Source: Emticicia sp965283955
GTDB taxonomy: Bacteria; Bacteroidota; Bacteroidia; Cytophagales; Spirosomataceae
NCBI GenBank assembly: GCA_965283955.1
Contig: CBDIQW010000001.1
Span: 2,170,001-2,234,000 of the forward strand
Length of the DNA stretch: 64,000 bases
Direction of reading: 5' to 3'
Below, one piece after another: positions 1 to 7,549 of this stretch. Position numbers and translations under genes: made by a program. Within the stretch, counting starts at the first letter, position 1, and each line of letters opens with the position of its first letter. Below the pieces are notes generated by a model. The model searched no databases. It was not told the origin of the DNA and saw only the letters and a program-made list of their open reading frames with translations.

Positions 1-1
1 A

Positions 2-367
2 ATTCTTTCTCCGAATATTGATTTACACAAACATAAAAGTTTGCCTTTTGCCTCTACGCTTTGTGGTTCGTGTTCGGATGTTTGTCCTGTGAAAATTGAT
101 ATTCACGTGCAGCTTTATAAATGGCGACAAATTGTTGGTCAAGCAAACGAACTTACAGCTGCCAAAAAATGGGGTATGAAGGGCATGGCAAAAGTGCTTT
201 CGATGCCAAAAGTGTATGATTTGAGTGGAAAATTGGCTCGTGGAGCTTTGCGAATTTTACCGCATGGACTCACACATAATCAAAGCATGAATCCATGGGC
301 AAAAGCAAGAGAATTACCCGACGCTCCAAAGCAGAGTTTTAAGGAATGGTATGAGGAAAATAGATAG
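2..367 (+). CDS. lutB: LutB, lactate utilization iron-sulfur protein (C-terminal part)
   Basis: This is the C-terminal part of a gene that begins before the window; the frame is open from base 2. LutB is the ferredoxin-like subunit of the LutABC complex that oxidises L-lactate to pyruvate in the cytoplasm. The visible part holds the last Fe-S cysteine cluster, CGSCSDVCPVKID, with the CxxCxxxCP spacing of a 4Fe-4S site, followed by a helical tail ending in DAPKQSFKEWYEENR. lutC follows on the same strand after about 60 bases, which supports the call. The identification is firm; the N-terminal domains lie outside the window. Confidence 0.9.
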   Translation: MLSPNIDLHKHKSLPFASTLCGSCSDVCPVKIDIHVQLYKWRQIVGQANELTAAKKWGMKGMAKVLSMPKVYDLSGKLARGALRILPHGLTHNQSMNPWAKARELPDAPKQSFKEWYEENR

Positions 368-377
368 CCCCACCCAA

Positions 378-412
378 CCCTCCGCATCGGCGGTCCGACC
401 CGATAGGGAGGG
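378..412. repeat. GC-rich palindromic hairpin between lutB and lutC
   Basis: CCCTCC at 378-383 pairs with GGAGGG at 407-412, with further partial pairing inside (ATCGG against CCCGAT), and CTTTTT follows. It is more GC-rich than its surroundings and resembles REP-like intergenic palindromes of Bacteroidota. It could attenuate transcription between lutB and lutC. Whether it acts as a terminator or is only a repeat cannot be told. Confidence 0.5.
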
Positions 413-429
413 CTTTTTAAAAGTGAACA

Positions 430-993
430 ATGACAAGCAGAGAAAAAATATTAAATAGCATTGCCAACAATAAACCTGCATTGACAGCATTGCCAAATGT
501 GCCAATTTTTGAAGGTGATGGAAGCATCGAGCGATTCAAAACCATGTTGGAAGGCATCGGCGGAACGGCTGTTGAGCTTGCATCAAAAGCCGAATGTCAA
601 ACAGCGATTGACAAGTATTACAGCGATTTGAAAAATGTAGCTTCTGATATTGTCAAATCAAACGTAGCCGTTGATCTTGATACAACTAAAGAGATTTTAG
701 AACAGGTCGATTTAGCAGTAATTCAAGGAGAAATTGGTGTTGCCGAAAATGGCACCATTTGGGTGCCTGAGAGCAATATGCTCAACCGTGCCTTGCCGTT
801 TATTACCCAACATTTGGTTTTAGTGCTTGATAAAAATAATATCGTTGCCAATATGCAGCAAGCCTACAATAAACTCGAAAATGTGGGTAGCTATGGAGTT
901 TTTATAGCTGGGCCATCAAAAACTGCCGATATTGAACAATCTTTAGTTATTGGAGCTCACGGAGCAAGAAGTATGATGGTGTTGATTTATTGA
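430..993 (+). CDS. lutC: LutC, LUD-domain lactate utilization protein
   Basis: A 187-residue LUD-domain protein, the third subunit of the LutABC lactate oxidation complex. The start MTSREKILNSI is typical of the family. The conserved core includes AVIQGEIGVAENGTIWVPES (about residues 96-115), and the C-terminal glycine-rich stretch reads GVFIAGPSKTADIEQSLVIG followed by HGARSM. Length is normal for short LutC proteins. It lies 62 bases after lutB on the same strand and is presumably co-transcribed, unless the hairpin between them terminates. No LutR-type regulator is in view. Confidence 0.9.
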   Translation: MTSREKILNSIANNKPALTALPNVPIFEGDGSIERFKTMLEGIGGTAVELASKAECQTAIDKYYSDLKNVASDIVKSNVAVDLDTTKEILEQVDLAVIQGEIGVAENGTIWVPESNMLNRALPFITQHLVLVLDKNNIVANMQQAYNKLENVGSYGVFIAGPSKTADIEQSLVIGAHGARSMMVLIY

Positions 994-1110
994 AGCCAAT
1001 CGACTTTCAAACACTACCGCTTACTAAGTTTATGACTCGCATCATTATTTGGACTCTTATTTGTAGGTATATTAGATTTACTTTACTGATAACATTAAAG
1101 AATCCTTCAA

Positions 1111-1830
1111 ATGAGCGAAAGGTTTACCCGCATGTTCTTTACATCGGTTCTTTTAGTCAACATCTACTTTTTTATAAAGATTGAGCCTAATGCACTAAAA
1201 AATCAAATGGATAGACTGCTGGCTCTATTTCTATTTCAATTCGACTACTTTTTTTTATTTATATATATTTCCTCCAAGATTTTAAAAAACTTTCAGAAAC
1301 CTTTAATGTTACTGGCCGTTTGCTACGGAGGACTTTTTATTATCGGACTTTCTTCGTTTGTTATTGTTGATGAAAAGGAATTTGATGTTGTTTATTCTTA
1401 TATCCAACCGATTTTAAGATTGATATTGGTGGGAATTTTCTTTGAAATGGGCATTAAAAAAATTACTTTATCCGACACCAGGAATTTACTTCTATCCATT
1501 TTAGGCCTAACTGGGGGTGTATTTTTCCTATATCTTCTAAATCTTTACCCAAGAACGTCCATGTTTTCTTTTAATTTCTATTGGATAGGAATAATGGTCT
1601 TTCTTCTTGTTGGAATTCAACTTAGGATTCATCAATTCAAAATTAGAATATTCTTTCTTGTGGGCTTGTTTTTTACGGTTATAGCCGATTTATATTATAT
1701 TCTACCACCAGAAGCACGAGTTTATGAACTCACCTATATGTTTATAAGAGTCATCAATACTTTCGGTGAGTTTCTAATCGTAAATCACATTCTACGATTC
1801 TATGCTTTTAAGGGAGGAGAGCATCTTTAG
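1111..1830 (+). CDS. Multi-pass membrane protein, unrecognised
   Basis: The 239-residue product is strongly hydrophobic, with about seven predicted membrane segments separated by short loops (for example residues 8-22, 36-54, 66-84, 95-110, 125-141, 150-167 and 178-194). A conserved-looking C-terminal stretch, VIADLYYILPPEARVYELTY, lies between the last helices. I do not recognise a family with confidence; the fold could be YhhN-like, but that is a guess. It starts about 120 bases after lutC and ends immediately before the convergent LytTR regulator gene. A competing ORF at 990-1184 is out of frame and rejected. Confidence 0.7.
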   Translation: MSERFTRMFFTSVLLVNIYFFIKIEPNALKNQMDRLLALFLFQFDYFFLFIYISSKILKNFQKPLMLLAVCYGGLFIIGLSSFVIVDEKEFDVVYSYIQPILRLILVGIFFEMGIKKITLSDTRNLLLSILGLTGGVFFLYLLNLYPRTSMFSFNFYWIGIMVFLLVGIQLRIHQFKIRIFFLVGLFFTVIADLYYILPPEARVYELTYMFIRVINTFGEFLIVNHILRFYAFKGGEHL

Positions 1831-1833
1831 GTT

Positions 1834-2526
1834 TTATTTCACCATCCAAATTTTCTTCAAAACCTCCATCAAATCATCACGATAATTGGCGGCGATTGGA
1901 ACAGCTTCTGTGCCTACCCAAACTTGATGACGTTCGATTTTTTTGACGTGGTTGAGATTAATCACAAATGATTTATGTACTCTGAAAAAGTCAGACTTTG
2001 GTAGCATTTCTATGGCTTCGGTCATGGTCATTCGAGTAACGGTCTTTTTATCAGCCTCCTTGAAAGTCAGATAATTACCCTCAGATTCGACAAAAAGTAA
2101 GTTTTCGATGCTAATTCTCACCAAATCATAGCCATCTTTTACAAATAAATATGGGATTTTTGGAGCTTCTTCGTTAATATTCTCATACGCTTTCTGGCAA
2201 GCTTTCATAAATCTACTAAAATCAATGGGCTTTAGCAGATAATCAAGTGCATTGATATTGAAGGCATCTACTGCATATTGAGAATAGGCCGTTGTGAAAA
2301 TAACCGATGTATTTTGTGGTAAAAGCTGCGAGAAATCAAGGCCAGTAATATCTGGCATATTGATGTCGAGAAAAACCAAATCACAAGGGTTCTTCTTCAA
2401 GAAATCAAGTGCTTCCATAGCACTAACGAAGGTTTCCTGTAAATCAAGAAAAGTTACTTTCTTGGCATGGGCTTTGATTACTTCCAGAGCCATTGGCTCA
2501 TCATCTATGGCAATTGCTTTTAGCAT
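1834..2526 (-). CDS. LytTR-family response regulator
   Basis: A 230-residue two-domain regulator. The receiver domain covers residues 1-120 (acidic pocket IDDEP, phospho-acceptor aspartate in DLVFLDINMPDITG, conserved Lys in LLKPID). A LytTR DNA-binding domain covers about residues 130-228 (FVKDGYDLVRISIENLLFVES, FFRVHKSFVINLNHVKKIER). It is the last gene of the unit that also encodes the histidine kinase 112 bases upstream and two small membrane proteins. LytTR proteins bind pairs of about 9-bp half-sites one or two helical turns apart, and such repeats precede this unit and two neighbouring units (4455-4539, 5059-5122, 7279-7363). This protein is therefore the likely regulator of all three (inference). 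Confidence 0.93.
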   Translation of the reverse strand: MLKAIAIDDEPMALEVIKAHAKKVTFLDLQETFVSAMEALDFLKKNPCDLVFLDINMPDITGLDFSQLLPQNTSVIFTTAYSQYAVDAFNINALDYLLKPIDFSRFMKACQKAYENINEEAPKIPYLFVKDGYDLVRISIENLLFVESEGNYLTFKEADKKTVTRMTMTEAIEMLPKSDFFRVHKSFVINLNHVKKIERHQVWVGTEAVPIAANYRDDLMEVLKKIWMVK

Positions 2527-2638
2527 TGAGTGGTTGTGGTTAATTTTTCATCAAGAAGTTTGACAGCAATGTTTTTTACACATTCTCTGCTTGTCAGTGA
2601 AGACACTGACAATGGCACAGGGGTGATTGCGTATAAAA

Positions 2639-3838
2639 CTACTTCAAATTCACTTCCAAAGCTACTTCAAAAATAGTATTTTCATTAGAAATTTTCAACG
2701 AATGTTTATGCGGATAGTTTAACATAAGGCGGCGTTTGGTGTTTTCCAAACCTGTTGAAGTACCAACTTCGAGTTTATCAAATTGTTTAATGATGCTATT
2801 TCGGCACGAAAAACTCAGTTTCTGGTCTTTTATCTTAAAATTTAGGTCGATAAAACTTTCCTGTGTAATACTGATGCCATATTTGAAGGCATTTTCGATG
2901 TACGGAATTACCAAGAGTGGAGCAATTTGTGTCGGTTGTTCGTCCCAGTCGATGCTAACATTGATTCTGATGTTGTCTCGTTTCGGAATTCTCATTTTAT
3001 TTAATTCCACAAAATCATAGAGAAATTGTACTTCTTTTTCAGCCGAGATTCGTTCGTTTTTTGTCCCTTCCACTACGTGCCGCATGATGCTCGATAATTG
3101 CTGAATACCTTCGGCTGTTTTTGGGCTATCTTCAACGATGGCAGTTCCGTAGAGATTATTTAGTACATTAAACAAAAAGTGTGGATTTATTTGTGCTTTT
3201 AGAGCCGAAAGCTCAACTTTTGTTTTTTGAATCGCCATTTCTCGTAATCTTTTATGTGACTCTGAAACGTATTGAATAACCGAATAAATGACCGAAAAGC
3301 CAATCCAGACATTCGTAATAAATGTATGTAAACCAAGAGGTTCTGCTTTTACTCCAAAAGTGCTAAGTAAGATTATCAGAATAAAAAAATAGAAGAATAA
3401 TAATACTAAAAAGTAAAAAAACTTGCCTTTTCGTCCTTCGTCAACGAATAGGTTTTTGAAAAGAAATTGATAGTTGAATTCAGCAATTAGGATAGTAGTA
3501 CCTACTAAACTAAAAATAAAACTTTTAGATTTTAGAATGGCTCCATACAGATACCCTAATTTGTACCAAAAAGCATTTACCTTGAGTTTAGTCCCTTTTC
3601 TTGCTAATTCTAATGATTGAAATTTAGTAACAAGTTCGGGTAGGGTCTTAACAATAGTGAAATACCAAATCGTATGAGCCACACTTATTGCCGTCAGAAC
3701 TGCCAAGATGATTATCCAATGTTTTTTTGCAAAAGGAATAGCCGTTTCTTTCCAGTATGCTTTAGTAAAAATATGTCCAAACGAAAACTCCATTGGTCGA
3801 TTAATTGGTTTTGAGGCGAAATTAAGGCTTTTTTCCAT
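2639..3838 (-). CDS. Membrane sensor histidine kinase (LytS/His_kinase type)
   Basis: A 399-residue sensor kinase partner of the adjacent LytTR regulator. The first ~185 residues contain about four membrane helices with no extracellular sensor domain. The His_kinase domain follows, with the phospho-acceptor His in LKAQINPHFLFNVLNNLYG (about residue 218), then a HATPase with the N box LVIPYIENAFKYGI and a G-box remnant STGLENTKRRL. That layout is typical of kinases sensing through membrane segments. The gene is preceded by two small membrane-protein genes in the same direction with short spacing (22 bases from the nearest), which could supply or modulate the signal (inference). Confidence 0.93.
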   Translation of the reverse strand: MEKSLNFASKPINRPMEFSFGHIFTKAYWKETAIPFAKKHWIIILAVLTAISVAHTIWYFTIVKTLPELVTKFQSLELARKGTKLKVNAFWYKLGYLYGAILKSKSFIFSLVGTTILIAEFNYQFLFKNLFVDEGRKGKFFYFLVLLFFYFFILIILLSTFGVKAEPLGLHTFITNVWIGFSVIYSVIQYVSESHKRLREMAIQKTKVELSALKAQINPHFLFNVLNNLYGTAIVEDSPKTAEGIQQLSSIMRHVVEGTKNERISAEKEVQFLYDFVELNKMRIPKRDNIRINVSIDWDEQPTQIAPLLVIPYIENAFKYGISITQESFIDLNFKIKDQKLSFSCRNSIIKQFDKLEVGTSTGLENTKRRLMLNYPHKHSLKISNENTIFEVALEVNLK

Positions 3839-3860
3839 GTCATAGTGTGGATTTAGTAGC

Positions 3861-4226
3861 TTATTTATCAGATTTTCTAAAAAAGCCTACCCAATTGATA
3901 ATGGCAACGATGGTAAATAATGAAGCAATAATCCAATCGAAATTATCCTTATTGAAATATTTTACCCATTTCATTATTGCCAAAGTACTCCAAATAATGC
4001 CTGAAATTAGATTCGGATGGATGCTCTTAAACCATGCTACAACTTTAGTAGAATCATACTTTAATAATGTAATTATAGCTGCCATAATAAAAGTAAGGAT
4101 AACGATGTGCGGTAGTCCAAATCCAGTAATCGGACTTACATAATTGATGATAAAGCCAAAGGCTGCCAGTGCCACAAACGTAATTCCGAAAAAGAGTAAT
4201 TTATCTTGTTTTGTAATGGTTTCCAT
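3861..4226 (-). CDS. Small multi-pass membrane protein in the LytTR operon
   Basis: A 121-residue protein with three or four hydrophobic helices (about residues 9-28, 36-52, 70-88 and 98-114) and a charged N terminus METITKQDK. I recognise no family. It lies between the 65-residue membrane protein gene (7-base gap) and the histidine kinase gene (22-base gap), so the four genes look like one transcript driven from the repeat-containing promoter at 4455-4539. Co-localisation suggests a role in signal sensing or in the response, but no function can be assigned from sequence. Confidence 0.75.
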   Translation of the reverse strand: METITKQDKLLFFGITFVALAAFGFIINYVSPITGFGLPHIVILTFIMAAIITLLKYDSTKVVAWFKSIHPNLISGIIWSTLAIMKWVKYFNKDNFDWIIASLFTIVAIINWVGFFRKSDK

Positions 4227-4233
4227 AGTTAGC

Positions 4234-4431
4234 TTATGCTTTTTGTTTTTTCAAATAGAGTCTATAACCCAAAATACTCAAAACAACACCTGTTATGATA
4301 CGACCAATGGTAAAAGTATCTTTTAGGTTAGCTTCCCAAGTATAACCTCCTAAGGCGTTGATAATCAGAGGAAAAGAAAGAAAAGCAATGTTGAATAGTA
4401 CGATAGCTTTTAAAGCGTCTGAAAATTTCAT
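4234..4431 (-). CDS. Small two-helix membrane protein, first gene of the LytTR operon
   Basis: A 65-residue protein starting MKFSDALKAIVLFN and ending in a basic tail YLKKQKA. Two hydrophobic segments (about residues 8-26 and 40-57) indicate a small inner-membrane protein. The frame is open further upstream, but ATG 4431 is preferred because the upstream extension would run through the -7 box at 4455-4462. It is the first gene of the unit that carries the kinase and regulator. The family is not recognised. Confidence 0.65.
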   Translation of the reverse strand: MKFSDALKAIVLFNIAFLSFPLIINALGGYTWEANLKDTFTIGRIITGVVLSILGYRLYLKKQKA

Positions 4432-4454
4432 AGTGTATGTTAGTTTTAGTGTTT

Positions 4455-4539
4455 CAAATTTGTTTAAAATAGCTTTTTCATAAAAATCGTTGTGATGAAC
4501 TCCCCGAAATGTGGGATGAACTACCACGACTTTGTGATG
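4455..4539 (-). promoter_or_regulatory. LytTR-type promoter A: three 21-bp-period repeats plus -7 box
   Basis: On the minus strand, CATCAC-type words start at 4539 (CATCACAAAG), 4518 (CATCCCACAT) and 4497 (CATCACAACG), exactly 21 bp apart; the last two are preceded by AGTT. A CAAATTTG box, one base from TAnnTTTG, lies at 4455-4462, with its TTTG 40-43 bases from the start of the proximal repeat. It drives the membrane proteins/kinase/regulator unit, implying autoregulation. The geometry equals that of sites B and C. No clear -33 TTTG is seen, as expected for an activator-dependent promoter (inference). Confidence 0.65.
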
Positions 4540-4700
4540 GTGATGTAAGCCGATAGAACCAACCAGATACTATAACCAAAAGAAATACTGACGATTTCGT
4601 AGCCTTCTTGGCTTTTCTGATTAGCCATTTTTTCGGCTTTTTCCATTAGCCAACTCGTTGACCACCAATCTGATACTCTTATAATTTCAAACTTTTTCAT
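4521..4700 (-). CDS. Short protein, DUF4177-like
   Basis: A 59-residue ORF reading MKKFEIIRVSDWW through NQKSQEGYEIVSIS to AYITITKSW. The pattern of an N-terminal beta strand, a helix and a GYE-V-S strand resembles the small DUF4177 fold, though this rests on pattern only. It follows the lipoprotein gene by 33 bases on the same strand, and both would be transcribed from promoter B. Its last codons overlap the distal repeat of promoter A, so transcription from B runs into the regulatory site of the kinase operon. Confidence 0.6.
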   Translation of the reverse strand: MKKFEIIRVSDWWSTSWLMEKAEKMANQKSQEGYEIVSISFGYSIWLVLSAYITITKSW

Positions 4701-4733
4701 GTTTTTCGTGTGTTTAGGTAAGTGTTCGATTTT

Positions 4734-5012
4734 TTATTTTACATCATCGCTGTCAATCTGCATGATGTTGATTGGTGGCGTTGCGGCTTTTGGTTGCGTG
4801 GTTTTTGGTTTGGCTGTGTCGTTGGGTGTTGTTTCTAAAAGCACATTCCCTTCTACATCTGTCTCTTTGCCATCAACACTTATGGTTGTACTTGGATTTT
4901 TATCATTTGAATAATAACCAACATTTGGCAAAATGTTTTCTTCTTTTTGGCAAGAAGCTGTGGCGAATGAGATTGAAACTAAAGCGGCGAATAAAAGTGA
5001 TTTCGTTTTCAT
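4734..5012 (-). CDS. Small predicted lipoprotein
   Basis: The 92-residue product has a lipoprotein signal peptide (MKTKSLLFAALVSISFATASC, lipobox ATASC, Cys about residue 21) followed by a polar, probably disordered region rich in Thr, Pro, Lys and Asp that ends in QIDSDDVK. It should be exported and lipidated. It is the first gene behind promoter B, with a leader of roughly 40 bases. No family is recognised. Its placement in the LytTR-controlled block suggests an envelope function or a signal, but that is inference. Confidence 0.7.
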   Translation of the reverse strand: MKTKSLLFAALVSISFATASCQKEENILPNVGYYSNDKNPSTTISVDGKETDVEGNVLLETTPNDTAKPKTTQPKAATPPINIMQIDSDDVK

Positions 5013-5058
5013 AATTTTATTTTTGAGTTGTTTAATAATTGTTTCTGTTTTGATGATT

Positions 5059-5122
5059 CAAAGGTAGGGCAACAAAAACAGCTTAGAAAACAGATGTGAT
5101 GAACTCCGAAAACTGTGTGATG
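5059..5122 (-). promoter_or_regulatory. LytTR-type promoter B: two 21-bp-period repeats plus TACCTTTG
   Basis: On the minus strand, CATCACACAG starts at 5122 and CATCACATCT at 5101, 21 bp apart; the second is preceded by GGAGTT. A perfect TAnnTTTG box, TACCTTTG, occupies 5059-5066 with its TTTG 40-43 bases from the proximal repeat. The motif AGTTCAT fits the GTTN[AG][TG] core of LytTR half-sites. The promoter reads into the small lipoprotein gene that starts at 5012. Sequence around the box (TTTGAATCATCA) is shared with promoter C. Confidence 0.75.
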
Positions 5123-5143
5123 AAGTATTAAAACGATGGGAAA

Positions 5144-5180
5144 TAAAAAAACTCATGGCTTTGCAACCATGAGTTTTTTC
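5144..5180. terminator. Bidirectional intrinsic terminator
   Basis: ACTCATGG at 5151-5158 pairs perfectly with CCATGAGT at 5167-5174, with an A-run before and a T-run after the hairpin. On the minus strand it ends the transcript of the CPBP unit that finishes at 5201 and separates it from promoter B. Confidence 0.85.
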
Positions 5181-5200
5181 TTGAGAATAATATGTTGTGC

Positions 5201-6030
5201 TTACAAAAAAGCTATTGTTTCTTGTTCATCGGGTCGTTGCCATTCTATTAATTTCGTCTGCTTTTTTATGTAGTAAAGTCCTCCAAAAATCACGCATACA
5301 CTTGCAACCAAGCCCGCAAAGTAAAGTGTGTTGTTTTGAACGAGGAGCGTTCGGATATAGTTTTCTTTGCCGATATCGTAGCCATAAATAGACTTCAGAA
5401 AATCTTCAACCAAACTGAATAAGATTGTCATGATGATGGGCAACTGAAACGAAGCAGTACGATAATAAACATAAAACATTATCATCGACTGAAACATTAA
5501 TCCAATAACGGCCTGTGGCACAAAAAACATGATACTAACGGCGGCCACCGTAAAAATAGCTTGCTTAAATTGATAGTTTTTTAGTAAACCATGCCCAATA
5601 AAACCTATTTGTAGCGAAGTAAAAAATATGCTAATTATCAACGTAAGAATATTCGTCGCACTAATGTTTTCAAGAGCTTCTTTCTCCTTATTATCGAATG
5701 GGTAAATATCAACAATGGCTGGGCTTACATACGCATAAGCCAAAGCAATAATAATAGCTATAAAAGTAGTTGAGATTGGAGTTTTTCGGAAAAAAGGCAA
5801 TTCTTTTTATTGATGAAATAAGCCCAAATATTGCCCAGTAAAAAAACAATAAGCAACAAAATGAAAACATTATCTTCTAACATTTTGGCTACTTCAGATT
5901 TATTTTCACGAAAAATAATACTAAAAAATACTGAAATGGCAAAGGTGATGAAGACCAAGGTAAAAACTATCGTAAATGCTTTACCGATAGTCATTCCTGT
6001 TTTTTTGCGTAGTAAATCTAATTCATCCAT
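5201..6030 (-). pseudogene. CPBP-like membrane protein without catalytic motif, frameshifted
   Basis: Two overlapping reading frames form one protein: frame 6030-5758 (MDELDLLRKKTGMTIGKAFT) continues in the frame of 5800-5201 (LPFFRKTPISTTFIAIII). The break is in an A5 run on the coding strand (5804-5808); one extra A restores N-K-K-E-L-P-F-F. The restored protein is about 276 residues with around seven membrane helices. The region TSLQIGFIGHGLLKNY aligns by eye with the EExxxRG segment of CPBP (Abi) proteases but lacks the glutamates, so it is probably a non-catalytic relative. It is last in the unit behind promoter C. Confidence 0.6.
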
Positions 6031-6145
6031 AAATTGATAGGTAGTTTTTGTGTGATTTCGTTCAAATTTACCACAAGAGTTTTTCAAAACAAAAACCCCT
6101 ACCAAAATAGTAGAGGAATCTGTGTGTATGGTTTAGTAGAGAATT

Positions 6146-6436
6146 TTAGAATAATAATCGCAAGACATCAATAACTTGAATGATTCCTAAAAAACCCCAG
6201 ACACCAACCAAAATTTTATGTAAAGTTGGGTTATATTTTTCGGGTTGATTGATTTTCTGACTCACCATACTAAAATGAAAAGTAAGAGCCAAAGATAGTT
6301 GAAAAATACCTTTTGCAAGTTTATAATATAGACCTTCGTAGTCAAGTTTCCAATCCATATACATATAGGTAATGACCGATACTATCATTATAATTCCACA
6401 GATAGCTTGTAAGATTTTGAGTTTTTGAGTTGTCAT
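6146..6436 (-). CDS. Small multi-pass membrane protein
   Basis: A 96-residue protein with about three hydrophobic segments (residues 8-26, 42-58 and 73-92) and a basic loop SQKINQPEKYNPTLHK. The family is unrecognised. It lies 30 bases behind the CPBP protease gene and 115 bases before the degenerate CPBP gene on the same strand, so it probably belongs to the unit behind promoter C. Confidence 0.65.
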   Translation of the reverse strand: MTTQKLKILQAICGIIMIVSVITYMYMDWKLDYEGLYYKLAKGIFQLSLALTFHFSMVSQKINQPEKYNPTLHKILVGVWGFLGIIQVIDVLRLLF

Positions 6437-6466
6437 TAGGGTAAGTTTTGATTGAATTTTTTAAAA

Positions 6467-7211
6467 TTAAAAAAACTTAGCCAACAACACAACCAACATA
6501 CCAAACGATGCAATAAAATTCCAAGCTGAATGCAAAGCTACACCATAGCCGAAGCCCAGTTTCATGCGTACAAAGCCCAACACATAACCCGAAATTATTT
6601 GACTCGTAACCAGAGGCAAAGCAAACAAATAATTGTTGATACCCGTATAATTAGTAAGATGTGCTAAGCCAAAACCAACAGCCACCAAGTGAAAGATATA
6701 CTTGAAATTTTTTATCCAATAACTTATTGAATGCATCAAATGGCTTAGTTATCAGATAAATAGTTGGAATTGATAAAAAACAAGCTAAGTAAGTAAAACC
6801 AATGTGCCAGCCAATTCGGTCAAAAGCTCCTGTATATTTAGTAAGAGTCATCAATACAAAAGAAAATGCAAAAGCAATAATCCAACGGCTATAATGCAAT
6901 ATTCCTCTAAAAATAAGTTCTTCTATGAGTGGAATAATCATGACCATAGCAACATAATAGCCCCAAGTTTTTGGAAAATCAGATGACTTTGCACCAGTCA
7001 GTTTTTTTGTAATAGCAATAATTGGAATCAAAACCACTAAAAGTGCCAATTTGCAAAGTAAGACCTTAAACAAGTACTGAAACTTTTCGGTTTTGCTCAT
7101 GGTGGCATCTTCTACAATGTATAGCGGCTTACGTACATAAGTGAGGAAATCGTTGATAATTTGTTTTGCTTTGAAAGTTCTTTTTGTGCCGAAAGTAAGT
7201 GTTGCGTTCAT
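6467..7211 (-). pseudogene. CPBP-family intramembrane metalloprotease, frameshifted
   Basis: Two frames form one CPBP protease: residues 1-165 from 7211 carry EELIFRG (the EExxxR motif), and the frame of 6739-6467 carries the histidine motifs FGLAHLTNY and GVALHSAWN. The break is in an A6 run (6708-6713); with five A the reading is D-K-N-F-K. The restored protein is about 247 residues with all three catalytic motifs, so it would be an active membrane protease if the break is only a sequence error. CPBP proteins act in prenylated-protein processing or in bacteriocin immunity and signalling. It is first behind promoter C. Confidence 0.75.
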
Positions 7212-7278
7212 ACTTTTGTAAAGTTTAGGAATGATTGAAATATTTTTGATTTTGTGTTATTTACCTTGTTTGATGATT

Positions 7279-7363
7279 CAAAAGTAGAAGGTGTTTTTCT
7301 CAGCAGAAAACAGATGTGATGAACTCGACAAGCTTTGTGACCAATTATTCAATCCATGTGATT
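7279..7363 (-). promoter_or_regulatory. LytTR-type promoter C: three 21-bp-period repeats plus TACTTTTG
   Basis: On the minus strand, AATCACATGG starts at 7363, GGTCACAAAG at 7342 and CATCACATCT at 7321, exactly 21 bp apart; the last is preceded by GAGTT. The -7 box TACTTTTG occupies 7279-7286, with the TTTG again 40-43 bases from the proximal repeat. The stretch from the proximal repeat to the box is close to promoter B (shared CATCACATCTGTTTTCT). It reads into the CPBP protease gene that starts at 7211. Confidence 0.75.
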
Positions 7364-7549
7364 TGCTTTGGCATAATAATTGGCATTCTTTGTGGGATTC
7401 AGGCCTGCTTCGCTCAAAAGAGTGAAGAAAGTATAACAATTTATTGAAAGTATTTTCAGACTTTTACGTTGTAAAAAGTAGCTCTTTTAAATTTGATTAA
7501 TAATTCTAAAAACTGTTGACCGTCGTCTATCGACTGTGGACTTCAAAAT
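7364..7549. other. Intergenic region before the BatA-type gene
   Basis: This is the rest of the gap between the divergent CPBP and BatA-type genes. It holds no supported ORF. A short GACCGTCGTCTATCGACTGT stretch (about 7517-7536) belongs to a class of intergenic words also seen near 27200, 50480, 58850 and 62025. No canonical TTTG/TAnnTTTG promoter was found for the plus-strand gene. Confidence 0.4.

Noticed and set aside
990..1184. Plus-strand ORF after lutC
   Set aside because: It overlaps the start of the membrane protein gene in another frame and shows no recognisable features.
5123..5143. A third repeat upstream of promoter B
   Set aside because: A GATG word occurs at 5135-5138 but is out of the 21-bp phase.
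6052..6057. A further LytTR-type repeat upstream of the degenerate CPBP gene
   Set aside because: GTGATT occurs once without a second copy 21 bp away and without a -7 box at the fixed distance.
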